Below are positions 16,504-24,805 of a DNA stretch of 57,548 nt, piece by piece (position 1 is the stretch's first letter; the number at the start of each line of letters is the position of its first letter). The translations under genes and the position numbers were made by a program. Under the pieces are notes generated by a model, which was given only the letters and a program-made list of their open reading frames with translations, was not told the origin of the DNA and made no database searches. The DNA lies in contig SZOR01000013.1 of assembly GCA_030263275.1 (NCBI GenBank), positions 1 through 57,548 on the forward strand. Direction: 5' to 3'. The stretch is from DSNY01 sp016861185. Its GTDB lineage: Bacteria > Pseudomonadota > Gammaproteobacteria > Burkholderiales > Burkholderiaceae_F.

Positions 16504-17742
16504 TCACTTCATCGCCTCCGCCGGACGCCGCTTGCGCACTTCGTCGTCGCTCGGCAGGTACTTCGCGCCGTCTGCGTAGCGCCAGTCGACCATCGTGCCC
16601 TTGCCGGCGCGCACGTCGAGCTTGCCGACGTAGGCGCCCATCGTCGATTGATGATCGATCGCGCGGAAGGTCGCCGGGCCGAACGGCGTGACGAACGCGA
16701 GGCCGCGCAGCGCGGCGATCAGCTTTTCGGTATCGGTCGACTTCGCCTTGCGGATCGCGGCGAAGATCGCCTGCATCGCCGAGTAGCCGACCACCGAACC
16801 GAGCCGCGGATAGTCGTTGTTCTTCCTGTAGTACGCATTGAAGAACTTCGCGTGCTCGGGCGTGTCGATTTGATCCCACGGATAGCCGGTGACGATCCAG
16901 CCCTTCGGCGTCTCGTCCTTCAGCACGTCGAGATACTCCGGCTCGCCGGAGAGCAGGCTCACGACCGGCACGCGCGGGAACAGCCCGCGCAGGTTGCCTT
17001 CGCGCACCAGCCGCGCCAGGTCCGCGCCGAAGGTGACGTTGAAGATCGCCTCGGGCCGCGCGGCGATCACTGCCTGCAGCGTGCTGCCGGCTTCGAGCTT
17101 GTTCAGCGCCGGCCATTGCTCGGCGACGAATTCGACATCGGGACGCCGGCTCTTGAGCAGCGCCTTGAAGCTCGCGACCGCGCTCTGCCCGTATTCGTAG
17201 TTCGGCGCGATCGTGACCCAGCGCTTCGCGGGAAGCTTGGCGGCTTCGTCGACCAGCATCGCGCTCTGCATGTAGGTGCTCGGCCGCAGCCGGAACGTGT
17301 AGCGGTTGCCCTTCTCCCAGACGATCGCGTCGGTCAGCGGTTCGCTGGCGACGAAAAGCACCTTGTTGCGCAGGGCGAAGTCGGCGAGCGCGAGTCCGAC
17401 GTTCGAAAGAAACGCACCGGCGAGCAGGTCGACCTTTTCATTCGTCACCAGCTCGGTCGCATGGCGGATCGCGTCGTCGGGCTTGCCCGCGTCGTCGCGC
17501 GCGATCACCTCGACGGAACGGCCGAGCAGCCCGCCGGCGGCGTTGACTTCGTCGAGCGCGAGCTGCCAGCCCAGCCGGTACGGAACGAGGAACTGCGGGA
17601 TCGTCGAATAGCTGTTGACCTCGCCGATGCGGATCGGCCGCTCGGCGGCCCGCTTGCCCTGCGCGCCGGCGCGTGCGGATGCGACGACCGATCCCGCCGC
17701 GAATGCGCCGAGCAGCGCGCGACGCCGTCTTGAAACCTGCAT
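16504..17742 (-). CDS. Liv-type ABC transporter substrate-binding protein (second system)
   Basis: 412 residues. The N-terminus MQVSRRRRALLGAFAAGSVVASARAGAQG looks like a twin-arginine (Tat) signal. IRIGEVNSYSTIPQFLVPYRLG opens the mature type I periplasmic-binding fold, with ELVTNEKVDLLAGAFLSNVG and NYEYGQSAVASFKALL in the usual places. It serves the livHM/G/F genes downstream. AAGGGG lies before the ATG. Upstream extension to 18003 would read antisense through the ferredoxin gene and is rejected. Confidence 0.9.
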   Translation of the reverse strand: MQVSRRRRALLGAFAAGSVVASARAGAQGKRAAERPIRIGEVNSYSTIPQFLVPYRLGWQLALDEVNAAGGLLGRSVEVIARDDAGKPDDAIRHATELVTNEKVDLLAGAFLSNVGLALADFALRNKVLFVASEPLTDAIVWEKGNRYTFRLRPSTYMQSAMLVDEAAKLPAKRWVTIAPNYEYGQSAVASFKALLKSRRPDVEFVAEQWPALNKLEAGSTLQAVIAARPEAIFNVTFGADLARLVREGNLRGLFPRVPVVSLLSGEPEYLDVLKDETPKGWIVTGYPWDQIDTPEHAKFFNAYYRKNNDYPRLGSVVGYSAMQAIFAAIRKAKSTDTEKLIAALRGLAFVTPFGPATFRAIDHQSTMGAYVGKLDVRAGKGTMVDWRYADGAKYLPSDDEVRKRRPAEAMK

Positions 17743-17796
17743 TGGAAACCCCTTTTTTCGCCAAGGCCGAGTGCGGAGCCGTCCGACCCGCGGCGC

Positions 17797-17802
17797 TAGA
17801 AT
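17797..17802 (+). promoter_or_regulatory. Candidate -10 box (TAGAAT) for the ferredoxin gene
   Basis: TAGAAT lies 43 bp before the ferredoxin ATG, between two divergent genes. No convincing -35 hexamer is seen at the right spacing, so this is a weak call. Confidence 0.35.
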
Positions 17803-17845
17803 ACATGCCGTCACCGAACTCCTCCGCGGCGAAGCCGCCGGCGCC

Positions 17846-18169
17846 ATGACCCACGTCGTCACCGAGCCCTGCATCAAGTGCAAGTACACGGACTGCGTCG
17901 ACGTGTGTCCGGTCGACTGCTTCCGCGAAGGGCCGAACTTCCTGGCGATCGATCCCGACGAGTGCATCGACTGCGCGGTGTGCATCCCGGAGTGCCCGGT
18001 CAACGCGATCTACGCGGAGGAGGACGTGCCGGAGGACCAGCGCCACTTCATCGCGCTGAACGTCGAGCTGGCCAGGCAGTGGCCGTCGATCACGCGCATG
18101 AAGCCGCACCCGGCCGACGCCGACGAATGGAAGGACGTGCGCGAGAAGTTGAAGTACCTGGAGCGCTGA
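17846..18169 (+). CDS. fdxA: 7Fe ferredoxin (FdxA type)
   Basis: 107 residues. CIKCKYTDCVDVCPVDCF gives the 3Fe-4S/4Fe-4S cysteine pattern, followed by CIDCAVCIPECPVNAI; the C-terminal tail RMKPHPADADEWKDV is typical of FdxA. It is a low-potential cytoplasmic electron carrier. The next gene on the same strand (31 bp away) is a ferredoxin-NADP reductase, its likely partner. The frame is open upstream to 17615, but that part is antisense to the binding-protein signal peptide. Confidence 0.95.
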   Translation: MTHVVTEPCIKCKYTDCVDVCPVDCFREGPNFLAIDPDECIDCAVCIPECPVNAIYAEEDVPEDQRHFIALNVELARQWPSITRMKPHPADADEWKDVREKLKYLER

Positions 18170-18200
18170 CGCGCACGCTTTGCGCGCGCCGGCCACCACG

Positions 18201-19001
18201 ATGGTTGCACCGGACAAGTACACCGCGGAGAAGATCCTGTGGATCCATCCGTGGGCGCCGAACCTGTTCTCGTTCAAGCTGACGCGGCACAAGGGCTTCC
18301 GCTTCACGCCGGGGCAGTTCGCGCGGCTCGGCGTCAAGAAGCCCGATCCCGACAACCCGAAGAACCCGTCGGGCGAAAAGATCGTCTGGCGCGCGTATTC
18401 GATCGTCTCGGCGAGCTACGACGAGCACCTCGAGTTCTACTCGATCGTCGTTCCGGGCGGAGAGTTCACCAGCGAGCTGGCGCGGCTGAAGGCCGGCGAC
18501 ACGGTCTACGTCGAGAAGACGAACTACGGCTTCCTGACGACCGACCGCTTCGAGCAGGGCAAGGACCTGTGGATGCTCGCCACCGGCACGGGGCTCGCGC
18601 CGTTCGTCTCGATCCTGTGGGACATGAAGACCTGGGACGACTACGAGAACCTGATCGTCGTGCACAGCGTGCGCTACCCGAACGAGTTTGCCTACGCCGA
18701 CACGATCGCAGGCTTCCGCTCGCACGAGCACTTCGGCGCGCAGGGTCACAAGCTGCACTACGTGCAGACGGTCACCCGCGCCAAGGCGCCCGGCGCGCTC
18801 GACAAGCGCATCCCCGCGCTGATCGAAAGCGGCGACCTGGAGGCGCGCATCGGCCTGAAGTTCGACCACGACCGCTCGCGCATCATGATCTGCGGCAATC
18901 CCGAGATGGTCGACGACACCCGCAAGCTGCTGCAGGCGAAAGGCTTCGTCACCTCGCGCCGCGGACAGCCCGGCCATCTTGCGGTCGAGAACTACTGGTA
19001 G
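18201..19001 (+). CDS. fpr: Ferredoxin-NADP reductase (Fpr)
   Basis: 266 residues with RAYSIVSA (FAD binding), LATGTGLAPFVSILWD (NADP binding) and MICGNPEMVDD. The C-terminus VENYW has the family's terminal aromatic residue. The enzyme exchanges electrons between NADPH and ferredoxin or flavodoxin. It directly follows fdxA, making a likely two-gene redox unit. The ATG at 18201 has no strong ribosome site. Confidence 0.95.
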   Translation: MVAPDKYTAEKILWIHPWAPNLFSFKLTRHKGFRFTPGQFARLGVKKPDPDNPKNPSGEKIVWRAYSIVSASYDEHLEFYSIVVPGGEFTSELARLKAGDTVYVEKTNYGFLTTDRFEQGKDLWMLATGTGLAPFVSILWDMKTWDDYENLIVVHSVRYPNEFAYADTIAGFRSHEHFGAQGHKLHYVQTVTRAKAPGALDKRIPALIESGDLEARIGLKFDHDRSRIMICGNPEMVDDTRKLLQAKGFVTSRRGQPGHLAVENYW

Positions 19002-19117
19002 CGGCAGCCGGGAAAGCCGCGCGGCCGACCCCGAACGACCGCCCTTGCCGCCGCGGCCGGCTGGTCAGGCCACCGGACCGACCGCCGGGGGCGCAATTCA
19101 GGTAGTTATCTGCGGAT

Positions 19118-19146
19118 TTGATGCGGCAGTGCGGCGCGAGCATAAT
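19118..19146 (+). promoter_or_regulatory. Sigma-70-like promoter for phaZ
   Basis: -35 TTGATG (19118-19123) and -10 CATAAT (19141-19146) are separated by exactly 17 bp, 57 bp before the phaZ ATG. Four and five of six bases match the consensus. Confidence 0.6.
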
Positions 19147-19202
19147 CCGGCGTCGTCTGAATGCGCCAGGACGAGGAGGCAGCACGTTGACGGGAGCCGG
19201 GC

Positions 19203-20438
19203 ATGCTCTATCACCTGCATGAACTGCAGCGCAAGTTCCTGAACCCGCTCTCGGTGTGGGCGCAAGCCACGTCGGAGTTGTTCTCCAGTCCCTACAGCCC
19301 GCTCGCGTACACGCCTTTTTCGCGCCGGATGGCGGCCGGCTACGACCTGCTGCATCGGATCGGCAAGCACTACGAGAAGCCCGCCTGGGACCTGCCGACG
19401 ACGACGATCGAAGGCCGCGAAGTGCGGGTGACGGTCGAGGCCGTCATCGACAAGCCCTTCTGCAGGCTGCTGCATTTCCGGCGCGGGCTGAAAAACGGCC
19501 AGGCGAAGCGGGAAAACGATCCGACCGTGCTGGTCGTGGCGCCGCTGTCGGGTCACCACGCGACGCTGTTGCGCGACACCGTGCGCGCGCTGTTGCCCGA
19601 TCACAACGTCTACATCACCGACTGGGTCGACGCGCGGCTGGTGCCGATCACGCACGGCCCGTTCCACCTCGACGACTACGTCGACTACGTGCTGGAGTTC
19701 ATCCGCCATCTCGGCCCCGATGTGCACCTGATCTCGGTGTGCCAGCCGACGGTGCCGGTGCTGGCTGCCGTGTCGCTGATGGCCTCGGCCGGCGATCCGA
19801 AGCTGCCCAAGTCGATGACGATGATGGGCGGGCCGATCGACACGCGCCGCAGCCCGACGGCGGTCAATGCGCTCGCGCAGCGCAAGACCTACGAGTGGTT
19901 CGAGAACAACGTCATCTTCAAGGTGCCTTCGAGCTATCCGGGCTACCTTCGCAGCGTCTACCCGGGATTCCTGCAGCACGCCGGTTTCGTCGCGATGAAC
20001 CCGGACCGGCACCTGAACTCGCACTGGGACTACTACCTGGATCTGGTCAAGGGCGACCAGGACGACGTCGAGTCGCACCGCCGCTTCTACGACGAGTACA
20101 ACGCGGTGCTCGACCTGCCCGCCGAGTACTACCTCGACACGATCCGCATCGTCTTCCAGGAGCATCGGCTGCCGAACGGCACCTGGTACGTGCGCGGGCA
20201 GCGCGTCGCGCCCGAGGACATCAAGACCGTCGCGCTGTTCACGATCGAAGGCGAGCTGGACGACATCTCGGGCAGCGGCCAGACGCAGGCCGCGCACGAC
20301 TTGTGCCGCAACATCCCGAAGTCGCGACAGAAGCACCTGACCGCGCAGGGCGTAGGCCATTATGGGATCTTCTCGGGGCGCCGCTGGCGCGAGATGATCT
20401 ACCCGCAGATCCGCGACTTCATCCGCGCGTCGGCCTGA
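19203..20438 (+). CDS. phaZ: Intracellular polyhydroxyalkanoate depolymerase
   Basis: 411 residues starting MLYHLHELQRKFLNPLSVWA, as in intracellular PHB depolymerases. The nucleophile elbow is SVCQPTVPVL with cysteine at about 180 in place of serine, as in the Ralstonia-type enzymes. ITDWVDARLVP and GVGHYGIFSGRRW complete the alpha/beta hydrolase pattern. It mobilises stored polyhydroxybutyrate. GGGAG precedes the ATG, and a good sigma-70-like promoter lies 57 bp upstream. Confidence 0.95.
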   Translation: MLYHLHELQRKFLNPLSVWAQATSELFSSPYSPLAYTPFSRRMAAGYDLLHRIGKHYEKPAWDLPTTTIEGREVRVTVEAVIDKPFCRLLHFRRGLKNGQAKRENDPTVLVVAPLSGHHATLLRDTVRALLPDHNVYITDWVDARLVPITHGPFHLDDYVDYVLEFIRHLGPDVHLISVCQPTVPVLAAVSLMASAGDPKLPKSMTMMGGPIDTRRSPTAVNALAQRKTYEWFENNVIFKVPSSYPGYLRSVYPGFLQHAGFVAMNPDRHLNSHWDYYLDLVKGDQDDVESHRRFYDEYNAVLDLPAEYYLDTIRIVFQEHRLPNGTWYVRGQRVAPEDIKTVALFTIEGELDDISGSGQTQAAHDLCRNIPKSRQKHLTAQGVGHYGIFSGRRWREMIYPQIRDFIRASA

Positions 20439-20491
20439 GCGCTCTCGCGGACACACCAACAACCGCCACCCCCACCGAAGGAGACCCGCAG

Positions 20492-20884
20492 ATGTCCACG
20501 ATCCGACGTTCCGTCGCGCTGTTGTCCGCCGTTTGCGTGCTCGGCACGAGCCTGCCGTTGCCCGCCTTCGCCGAGGCGCCGTCGAGCCTGGTGACGACCG
20601 AAGAAATCGTCCGCGACACGCCGATCCAGCAGCGCGTCACCGAGCTGCTCGCGCGCGACGACGTGCGCGCCGCGCTCGTCGAGCGCGGCGTCGACCCCGC
20701 ACAGGTGCAGGCGCGGGTGGACGCGTTGACCGCCGACGAAGCGCAGCAGCTGGCCGATCGGCTCGACCAGCTGCCCGCCGGCGGCGACGTGCTCGGCGTG
20801 CTGTTCGCGGTGTTCGTGATCCTGCTGATCACCGACATCCTCGGGCTGACGAAGATCTTCCCGTTCACGCGGCCGGTCCGTTGA
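20492..20884 (+). CDS. PA2779-family protein (small secreted/membrane protein)
   Basis: 130 residues. A signal peptide (IRRSVALLSAVCVLGTSLPLPAFA) is followed by an acidic helical region (QRVTELLARDDVRAALVERGVDPAQVQARVDALT) and one C-terminal membrane segment (GVLFAVFVILLITDILGLTKIFPF). This layout and the following gene match the PA2779/PA2778 pair of Pseudomonas and many betaproteobacteria; function is unknown. GAAGGAG is the ribosome site. Its stop overlaps the next start. Confidence 0.85.
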   Translation: MSTIRRSVALLSAVCVLGTSLPLPAFAEAPSSLVTTEEIVRDTPIQQRVTELLARDDVRAALVERGVDPAQVQARVDALTADEAQQLADRLDQLPAGGDVLGVLFAVFVILLITDILGLTKIFPFTRPVR

Positions 20885-21837
20885 CGCACTCTGCTTCGCT
20901 TTGGCGAGCCCCCGCCTTGGCGGGGGTTTTCGTTTGTGCCCTGCTCGCAAGCTGTGCGGCGCCGCCGCAGACCGCCGCGCTGCGCGCCGCGCCGCCGGCG
21001 TGGCTCGCCGCCAGCCATCGCATCGCTTCGGTGCCCTTCTTCGCGCAGGATGAATACCAGTGCGGGCCGGCTTCGCTTGCGATGGCACTGGTTGCGAGCG
21101 GTGTGGCGGCGACGCCGGAGGCGCTGAAGCCGCAGGTCTATCTGCCGGCGCGCGAGGGATCGCTGCAGCCGGAGATGCTCGCGACCGCGCGGCGCCATGG
21201 CCGGCTCGCCGTCGTGCTGCCGCCGCGCCTGGACGCCCTGCTCGCGGAAGTCGCTGCCGGCACGCCGGTCGTCGTGCTGCAGAACCTGTCACTGCCGATC
21301 GCACCGGTCTGGCACTACGCGGTGGCGATCGGCTACGACCTCGCGCGCGAGGAGATCGTGCTGCATTCGGGGCTCACCGCGGATCAGCGCCTGCCGCTCG
21401 CGGTATTCGAGCGCACCTGGGCGCGCAGCGGACGCTGGGCGATGGTCGCGACCGCGCCGGACCGGTTGCCGAAGACGCCGACCGACGAAACGCTCGTCGC
21501 CGCGGCCGCGGCGCTCGAACGCGTCGACGTCGCTGCCGCGCGCCGTGCGTACGCGGCGCTGGTCGAGCGCGCCCCCGCGCTCTACGCCGCGTGGATGGGG
21601 CTCGGCAATTCTGCCTATGCGCTCGGCGATCCGGCCGCAGCCGCGCAAGCCTTTGCGCGCGCAACGCAACTGCAGCCGCAGGCCGCCGACGCATTCAACA
21701 ACCTCGCGCTCGCGCAGCTCGCGAACCGTCACATCGACGCAGCGCGCGACGCCGCGCAGCGCGCGGTGGCGATCGGCGGTCCGCGCATCGATCGCTATCG
21801 CGAGACGCTCGCAACGATCGAACGCGCGGCGCGCTAG
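20881..21837 (+). CDS. PA2778-family cysteine peptidase-like lipoprotein with TPR repeats
   Basis: 318 residues if started at TTG 20881 (TTGA overlap with the upstream stop). A lipobox LLASC suggests outer- or inner-membrane anchoring. QDEYQCGPASLAMAL carries a papain-like/C39 catalytic cysteine, with HYAVAIGYD as the likely histidine region. TPR-like repeats follow at about 215-300 (AYAALVERAPALYAAWMGLGNSAYALGDPAAAAQAF). The pair probably forms a cell-envelope module of unknown role. The codons of the signal peptide coincide with a terminator-like hairpin. Confidence 0.82.
   Translation: MTHSASLWRAPALAGVFVCALLASCAAPPQTAALRAAPPAWLAASHRIASVPFFAQDEYQCGPASLAMALVASGVAATPEALKPQVYLPAREGSLQPEMLATARRHGRLAVVLPPRLDALLAEVAAGTPVVVLQNLSLPIAPVWHYAVAIGYDLAREEIVLHSGLTADQRLPLAVFERTWARSGRWAMVATAPDRLPKTPTDETLVAAAAALERVDVAAARRAYAALVERAPALYAAWMGLGNSAYALGDPAAAAQAFARATQLQPQAADAFNNLALAQLANRHIDAARDAAQRAVAIGGPRIDRYRETLATIERAAR
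20909..20930 (+). terminator. Terminator-like hairpin inside the PA2778 signal peptide
   Basis: CCCCCGCC-TT-GGCGGGGG followed by TTTTCGTTT. It begins 24 bp after the PA2779 stop codon and within the first codons of PA2778. It could terminate or attenuate transcription between the two genes. Confidence 0.6.
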
Positions 21838-21844
21838 TACTGGT

Positions 21845-21960
21845 CGAAAGCGAAAAATCCCCCTCCGGTCCCCCTTTAGGAAAGGGGGACGAGCTCGGAC
21901 ACGCCTTCGGCGCGTGTGAAGTGGTTTCCCCTCCGGTCCCCCTTTGAAGAACGGGGACGA
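21845..21960. repeat. Family A composite repeat, copy 2
   Basis: Hairpin CCCCCTTTAGGAAAGGGGG, a central hairpin around ACGCCTTCGGCGCGT and a second, damaged hairpin (CCCCCTTTGAAGAACGGGG). It fills the gap between the PA2778-family gene and rnfB and probably acts as a boundary. Confidence 0.85.
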
Positions 21961-21988
21961 GGATGGACGCACCTGCGGTGCGTACTGA

Positions 21989-21994
21989 GATAAT
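21989..21994 (+). promoter_or_regulatory. Candidate -10 (GATAAT) implying a leaderless rnfB-like mRNA
   Basis: GATAAT ends 6 bp before the ATG at 22001, so transcription would begin at or next to the start codon. There is no Shine-Dalgarno sequence. A poor -35 (TGGACG, 19 bp upstream) is the only candidate. Confidence 0.4.
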
Positions 21995-22000
21995 CCGCGC

Positions 22001-22696
22001 ATGACCGTCGCCGCCGATCCCGAGCTCGCCGACGCGATCGACGCGCGGCTGCCGCAGACGCAATGCACGAAGTGCGGCTACGCGGGTTGCCGACCGTACG
22101 CGGAGGCGATCGCCGCCGGCGAGGCGCAGATCAATCAGTGCCCGCCCGGCGGCGCGGCCGGCATCGAAAAGCTGGCGAAGCTGCTCGGCCGGCCGGTGAT
22201 CCCGCTGAACCCGGCCAACGGTGTCGAGCGGCCGTTGCGGGTCGCGCTGATCGACGAGGCGCTGTGCATCGGCTGCACGCTGTGCATCCAGGCCTGCCCG
22301 GTCGACGCGATCGTCGGCGCCGCCAAGCGCATGCACACGGTCGTGCCGCAATGGTGCACCGGCTGCGATCTGTGCCTGCCGCCCTGCCCGATGGACTGCA
22401 TCGCGATGGTCCCGGTCGAGCCGCCGCGCGCATGGACGCAGGCCGACGCCGACGCGGCACGCGCGCGCTACTACGCGCGCAAAGCGCGGCTGGAGCGCGA
22501 GAAGATCGAGCACGACGAACGCCTGGCCGCGAAGGCGCTGGCGAAGCTCGACGAACTCGACGCGCGCAACGATCTGTCGCGCGAGCAGATCGAGCAGAAG
22601 AAGGCCATCGTGCAGGCCGCGATCGAGCGAGCAAGAGCGCGCCGCGCCGCCGCCCATGCCGCCGGTCGGACGAGCGAACAGAAAGGAACGCCGTGA
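22001..22696 (+). CDS. rnfB: RnfB-like electron-transport ferredoxin
   Basis: 231 residues. CTKCGYAGCRPYAEAIAAGE with a later QCPPGG is the RnfB 4Fe-4S cluster domain; CIGCTLCIQACPVDAI and CTGCDLCLPPCPMDCI form two further 4Fe-4S clusters. The N-terminal membrane anchor of classical RnfB is absent, and no other rnf gene is nearby; this soluble, stand-alone form is usual in betaproteobacteria. The last 90 residues form a charged, alanine-rich helix. The stop overlaps the nth start by 4 bp. Confidence 0.9.
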   Translation: MTVAADPELADAIDARLPQTQCTKCGYAGCRPYAEAIAAGEAQINQCPPGGAAGIEKLAKLLGRPVIPLNPANGVERPLRVALIDEALCIGCTLCIQACPVDAIVGAAKRMHTVVPQWCTGCDLCLPPCPMDCIAMVPVEPPRAWTQADADAARARYYARKARLEREKIEHDERLAAKALAKLDELDARNDLSREQIEQKKAIVQAAIERARARRAAAHAAGRTSEQKGTP

Positions 22697-23337
22697 ATCC
22701 CGCCAAGCGCCGGGCGATCTTCGAGCGGCTGCGCGCCGCCAATCCGCACCCGACGACCGAGCTCGAGTACACGACGCCGTTCGAACTGCTGATCGCGGTC
22801 GTGCTGTCCGCGCAGGCGACCGACAAAAGCGTCAACCTCGCGACCCGCACGTTGTTCAAGGTCGCCAACACGCCGGCCGCGATCGCCGCGCTCGGCGAGG
22901 AGGGGCTGATCCCCTACATCCAGACGATCGGCCTGTACCGCACGAAGGCGAAGAACGTGGTCAAGCTGTGTCGGATGCTGCTCGAAGAGCACGGCGGCGA
23001 AGTACCCGCCGCCCGCGAAGCGCTGGAAAGGCTGCCTGGTGTCGGCCGCAAGACCGCCAACGTGATCCTGAACACGGCCTTCGGCCAGCCGACGATCGCG
23101 GTCGACACGCACATCTTCCGCGTCGCCAACCGCACGGGGCTCGCGCCCGGCAAGACCGTCGAGGAAGTCGAACGGAAGCTGGAGAAGTTCGTCCCCGACG
23201 AGTTCAAGAAGGACGCGCACCACTGGCTGATCCTGCACGGCCGCTACGTCTGCAAAGCGCGCAAGCCCGAATGCTGGCGCTGCACGATCGCCGAGTGGTG
23301 CGAGTACCGCCGAAAGACGACAGCGCGGGCTTCATAG
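22693..23337 (+). CDS. nth: Endonuclease III
   Basis: 214 residues from a GTG codon (VNPAKRRAIFERLRAANPHP). The helix-hairpin-helix is LERLPGVGRKTANVIL with the catalytic lysine in GRKTANVIL and aspartate in VDTHIFRVANR; a C-terminal 4Fe-4S cluster is formed by CKARKPECWRCTIAEWC. It is a DNA glycosylase/AP lyase for oxidised pyrimidines. GTGA overlaps the rnfB-like gene; AAAGGAA lies upstream. Confidence 0.96.
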   Translation: MNPAKRRAIFERLRAANPHPTTELEYTTPFELLIAVVLSAQATDKSVNLATRTLFKVANTPAAIAALGEEGLIPYIQTIGLYRTKAKNVVKLCRMLLEEHGGEVPAAREALERLPGVGRKTANVILNTAFGQPTIAVDTHIFRVANRTGLAPGKTVEEVERKLEKFVPDEFKKDAHHWLILHGRYVCKARKPECWRCTIAEWCEYRRKTTARAS

Positions 23338-23394
23338 AAGCCGGCCCAGTCGCCCCAGCGGCGTGCCGAGGAGATTGCGCTTCGAGGACTCGCC

Positions 23395-24306
23395 TCAACC
23401 GCCGCGCTGATCGAGCGCGAGCCAGATCGCCGTGCCGATCACCAGCGCGCCGCCGAAGGCCTGCATCGGCGTCACCGCTTCGCCCAGCACGATCGCCGCG
23501 AGCAGCACGCTGACGACCGGTTCGAGCGTCGACAGCACGGATGTCAGCGACGCGCCGAGCCGCTTCAGCCCGTAGAAGAACGCGGCGATCGCGACGACCG
23601 TCGAGACCAACGCGATCGCGCCGACGTTGAGCCACCCCGCCGCGTCGTGCGGCATCTGCACCGGCAGGCCGAGTGCACTGCGGGCGAGCGCGAGCAGCGT
23701 ATAGCTGGCGGCCGCAGCCGCGCACACCACGCTCGACGCCGCGAGCGGATCGACCTCGCGCATCACCCGCGTGCCGGCGACGATGTAGACGGAATACACG
23801 AGCGCCGCGCCGAGCCCGAGTGCCACGCCGAGCGCGCTGCCATGGCCGCCGCCGATCGTCAGCGCGAGTCCTCCGCTGGCGACGAACAGCGCGGCGACGC
23901 GGCGCGCGGTCAGCCGCTCGCGCAGGAAGATCGCCGCGAGCACTGCGACGATGAAAGGAAACGCGTACAGCAGCAACGCAACCAGTCCCGCGCTCGCGTG
24001 CTGAAGGGCGGTGAAATAGAAGAAGGACTGCGTGACGTAACCGATGCCGCCGAGCGCAACGAGCGCGAGCGTCTGGCGGCGCGTCGGCCGGCGCGCGCCG
24101 CTGCGCCACGCGATCAGCGCGAGCACGAGCGCGGCGAGCGCAAAACGCGGCACTAGAATGCCCGTCAGGTCGACACCGGCCGCATAGGCTTGGCGCGCGA
24201 AGATCGGCATCGCGCCGAACGCGGCCGCCGACAGCGCCACCGCGAGCGCGCCGCGTGCGCGCCCCTCGGTTTGCGCCCGACCGGCCGTGTCGACCTCAGC
24301 ACCCAT
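23395..24306 (-). CDS. EamA/DMT-family transporter
   Basis: 303 residues with ten predicted membrane segments in two EamA halves (ALSAAAFGAMPIFARQAYAAG at the start; TLEPVVSVLLAAIVLGE in the second half). Such proteins export metabolites or amino acids. AAGGA lies 8 bp before the ATG at 24306. The frame is open to 24360, but that part is antisense to the next gene. The start codon interlocks with that of the divergent DUF1841 gene. Confidence 0.9.
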   Translation of the reverse strand: MGAEVDTAGRAQTEGRARGALAVALSAAAFGAMPIFARQAYAAGVDLTGILVPRFALAALVLALIAWRSGARRPTRRQTLALVALGGIGYVTQSFFYFTALQHASAGLVALLLYAFPFIVAVLAAIFLRERLTARRVAALFVASGGLALTIGGGHGSALGVALGLGAALVYSVYIVAGTRVMREVDPLAASSVVCAAAAASYTLLALARSALGLPVQMPHDAAGWLNVGAIALVSTVVAIAAFFYGLKRLGASLTSVLSTLEPVVSVLLAAIVLGEAVTPMQAFGGALVIGTAIWLALDQRGG

Positions 24307-24751
24307 GTTCAATCCTTCACGCGACGACGTACGCCGCTTCTTCTGCGAGACGCGGCGCAAGGACCGCGACCGCGAGCTGCTGACGCCGCTCGAAGCGGTC
24401 GCGCTGAAATGGATCGCCGCGCATCCCGAGTATCACGCGCTGCTCGACGATCCCGAGCGCGCGCTCGCCGAGGAGTTCACCGTCGAGCGCGGCGTCACCA
24501 ATCCCTTCCTGCATCTTTCGATGCATCTGGCGATCGACGAGCAGCTTTCGATCGACCAGCCGACCGGCGTGCGCGCCGTCTTCGAGCGGCTCGCGGCGCG
24601 CGCCGGCGACGAGCACGCCGCCGCGCACGAAGCGATGGAATGCCTGGGCGACGTGATCTGGCAGGCGCAGCGCGGCACGCTGCCGCCCGACATGGCGGCG
24701 ATCAACGCGGCGTATCTCGAATGCCTGCATCGCAGGTTGGGGAAGCATTGA
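24305..24751 (+). CDS. DUF1841 family protein
   Basis: 148 residues starting MFNPSRDDVRRFFCETRRK, the conserved beginning of DUF1841 proteins of beta- and gammaproteobacteria. HLSMHLAIDEQLSIDQPTG and AHEAMECLGDVIWQAQR are the conserved core. Function is unknown; it is mainly helical and probably cytoplasmic. No Shine-Dalgarno sequence is present. A second ATG six codons upstream is less like the family. Confidence 0.9.
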   Translation: MFNPSRDDVRRFFCETRRKDRDRELLTPLEAVALKWIAAHPEYHALLDDPERALAEEFTVERGVTNPFLHLSMHLAIDEQLSIDQPTGVRAVFERLAARAGDEHAAAHEAMECLGDVIWQAQRGTLPPDMAAINAAYLECLHRRLGKH

Positions 24752-24766
24752 ATCGCACCAAACGAA

Positions 24767-24786
24767 ACGGGCCCCGCAGGGCCCGT
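24767..24786 (-). terminator. Intrinsic terminator for the cytochrome c genes
   Basis: Stem ACGGGCCC (24767-24774) with loop CGCA and GGGCCCGT (24779-24786). Read on the minus strand it is followed by TTCGTTT, 20 bp past the cytochrome stop codon. It also lies just after the DUF1841 stop and may work in both directions. Confidence 0.7.
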
Positions 24787-24805
24787 CTTCGCGCAGTTCG
24801 CGCTG

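Noticed and set aside
19098..20462. 454-codon minus-strand open frame
   Set aside because: It is antisense to phaZ, whose plus-strand frame matches PHB depolymerase throughout.
20533..20880. Long N-terminal extension of the PA2778-like gene
   Set aside because: It lies in another frame inside the PA2779-like gene; TTG at 20881 gives the lipoprotein signal.
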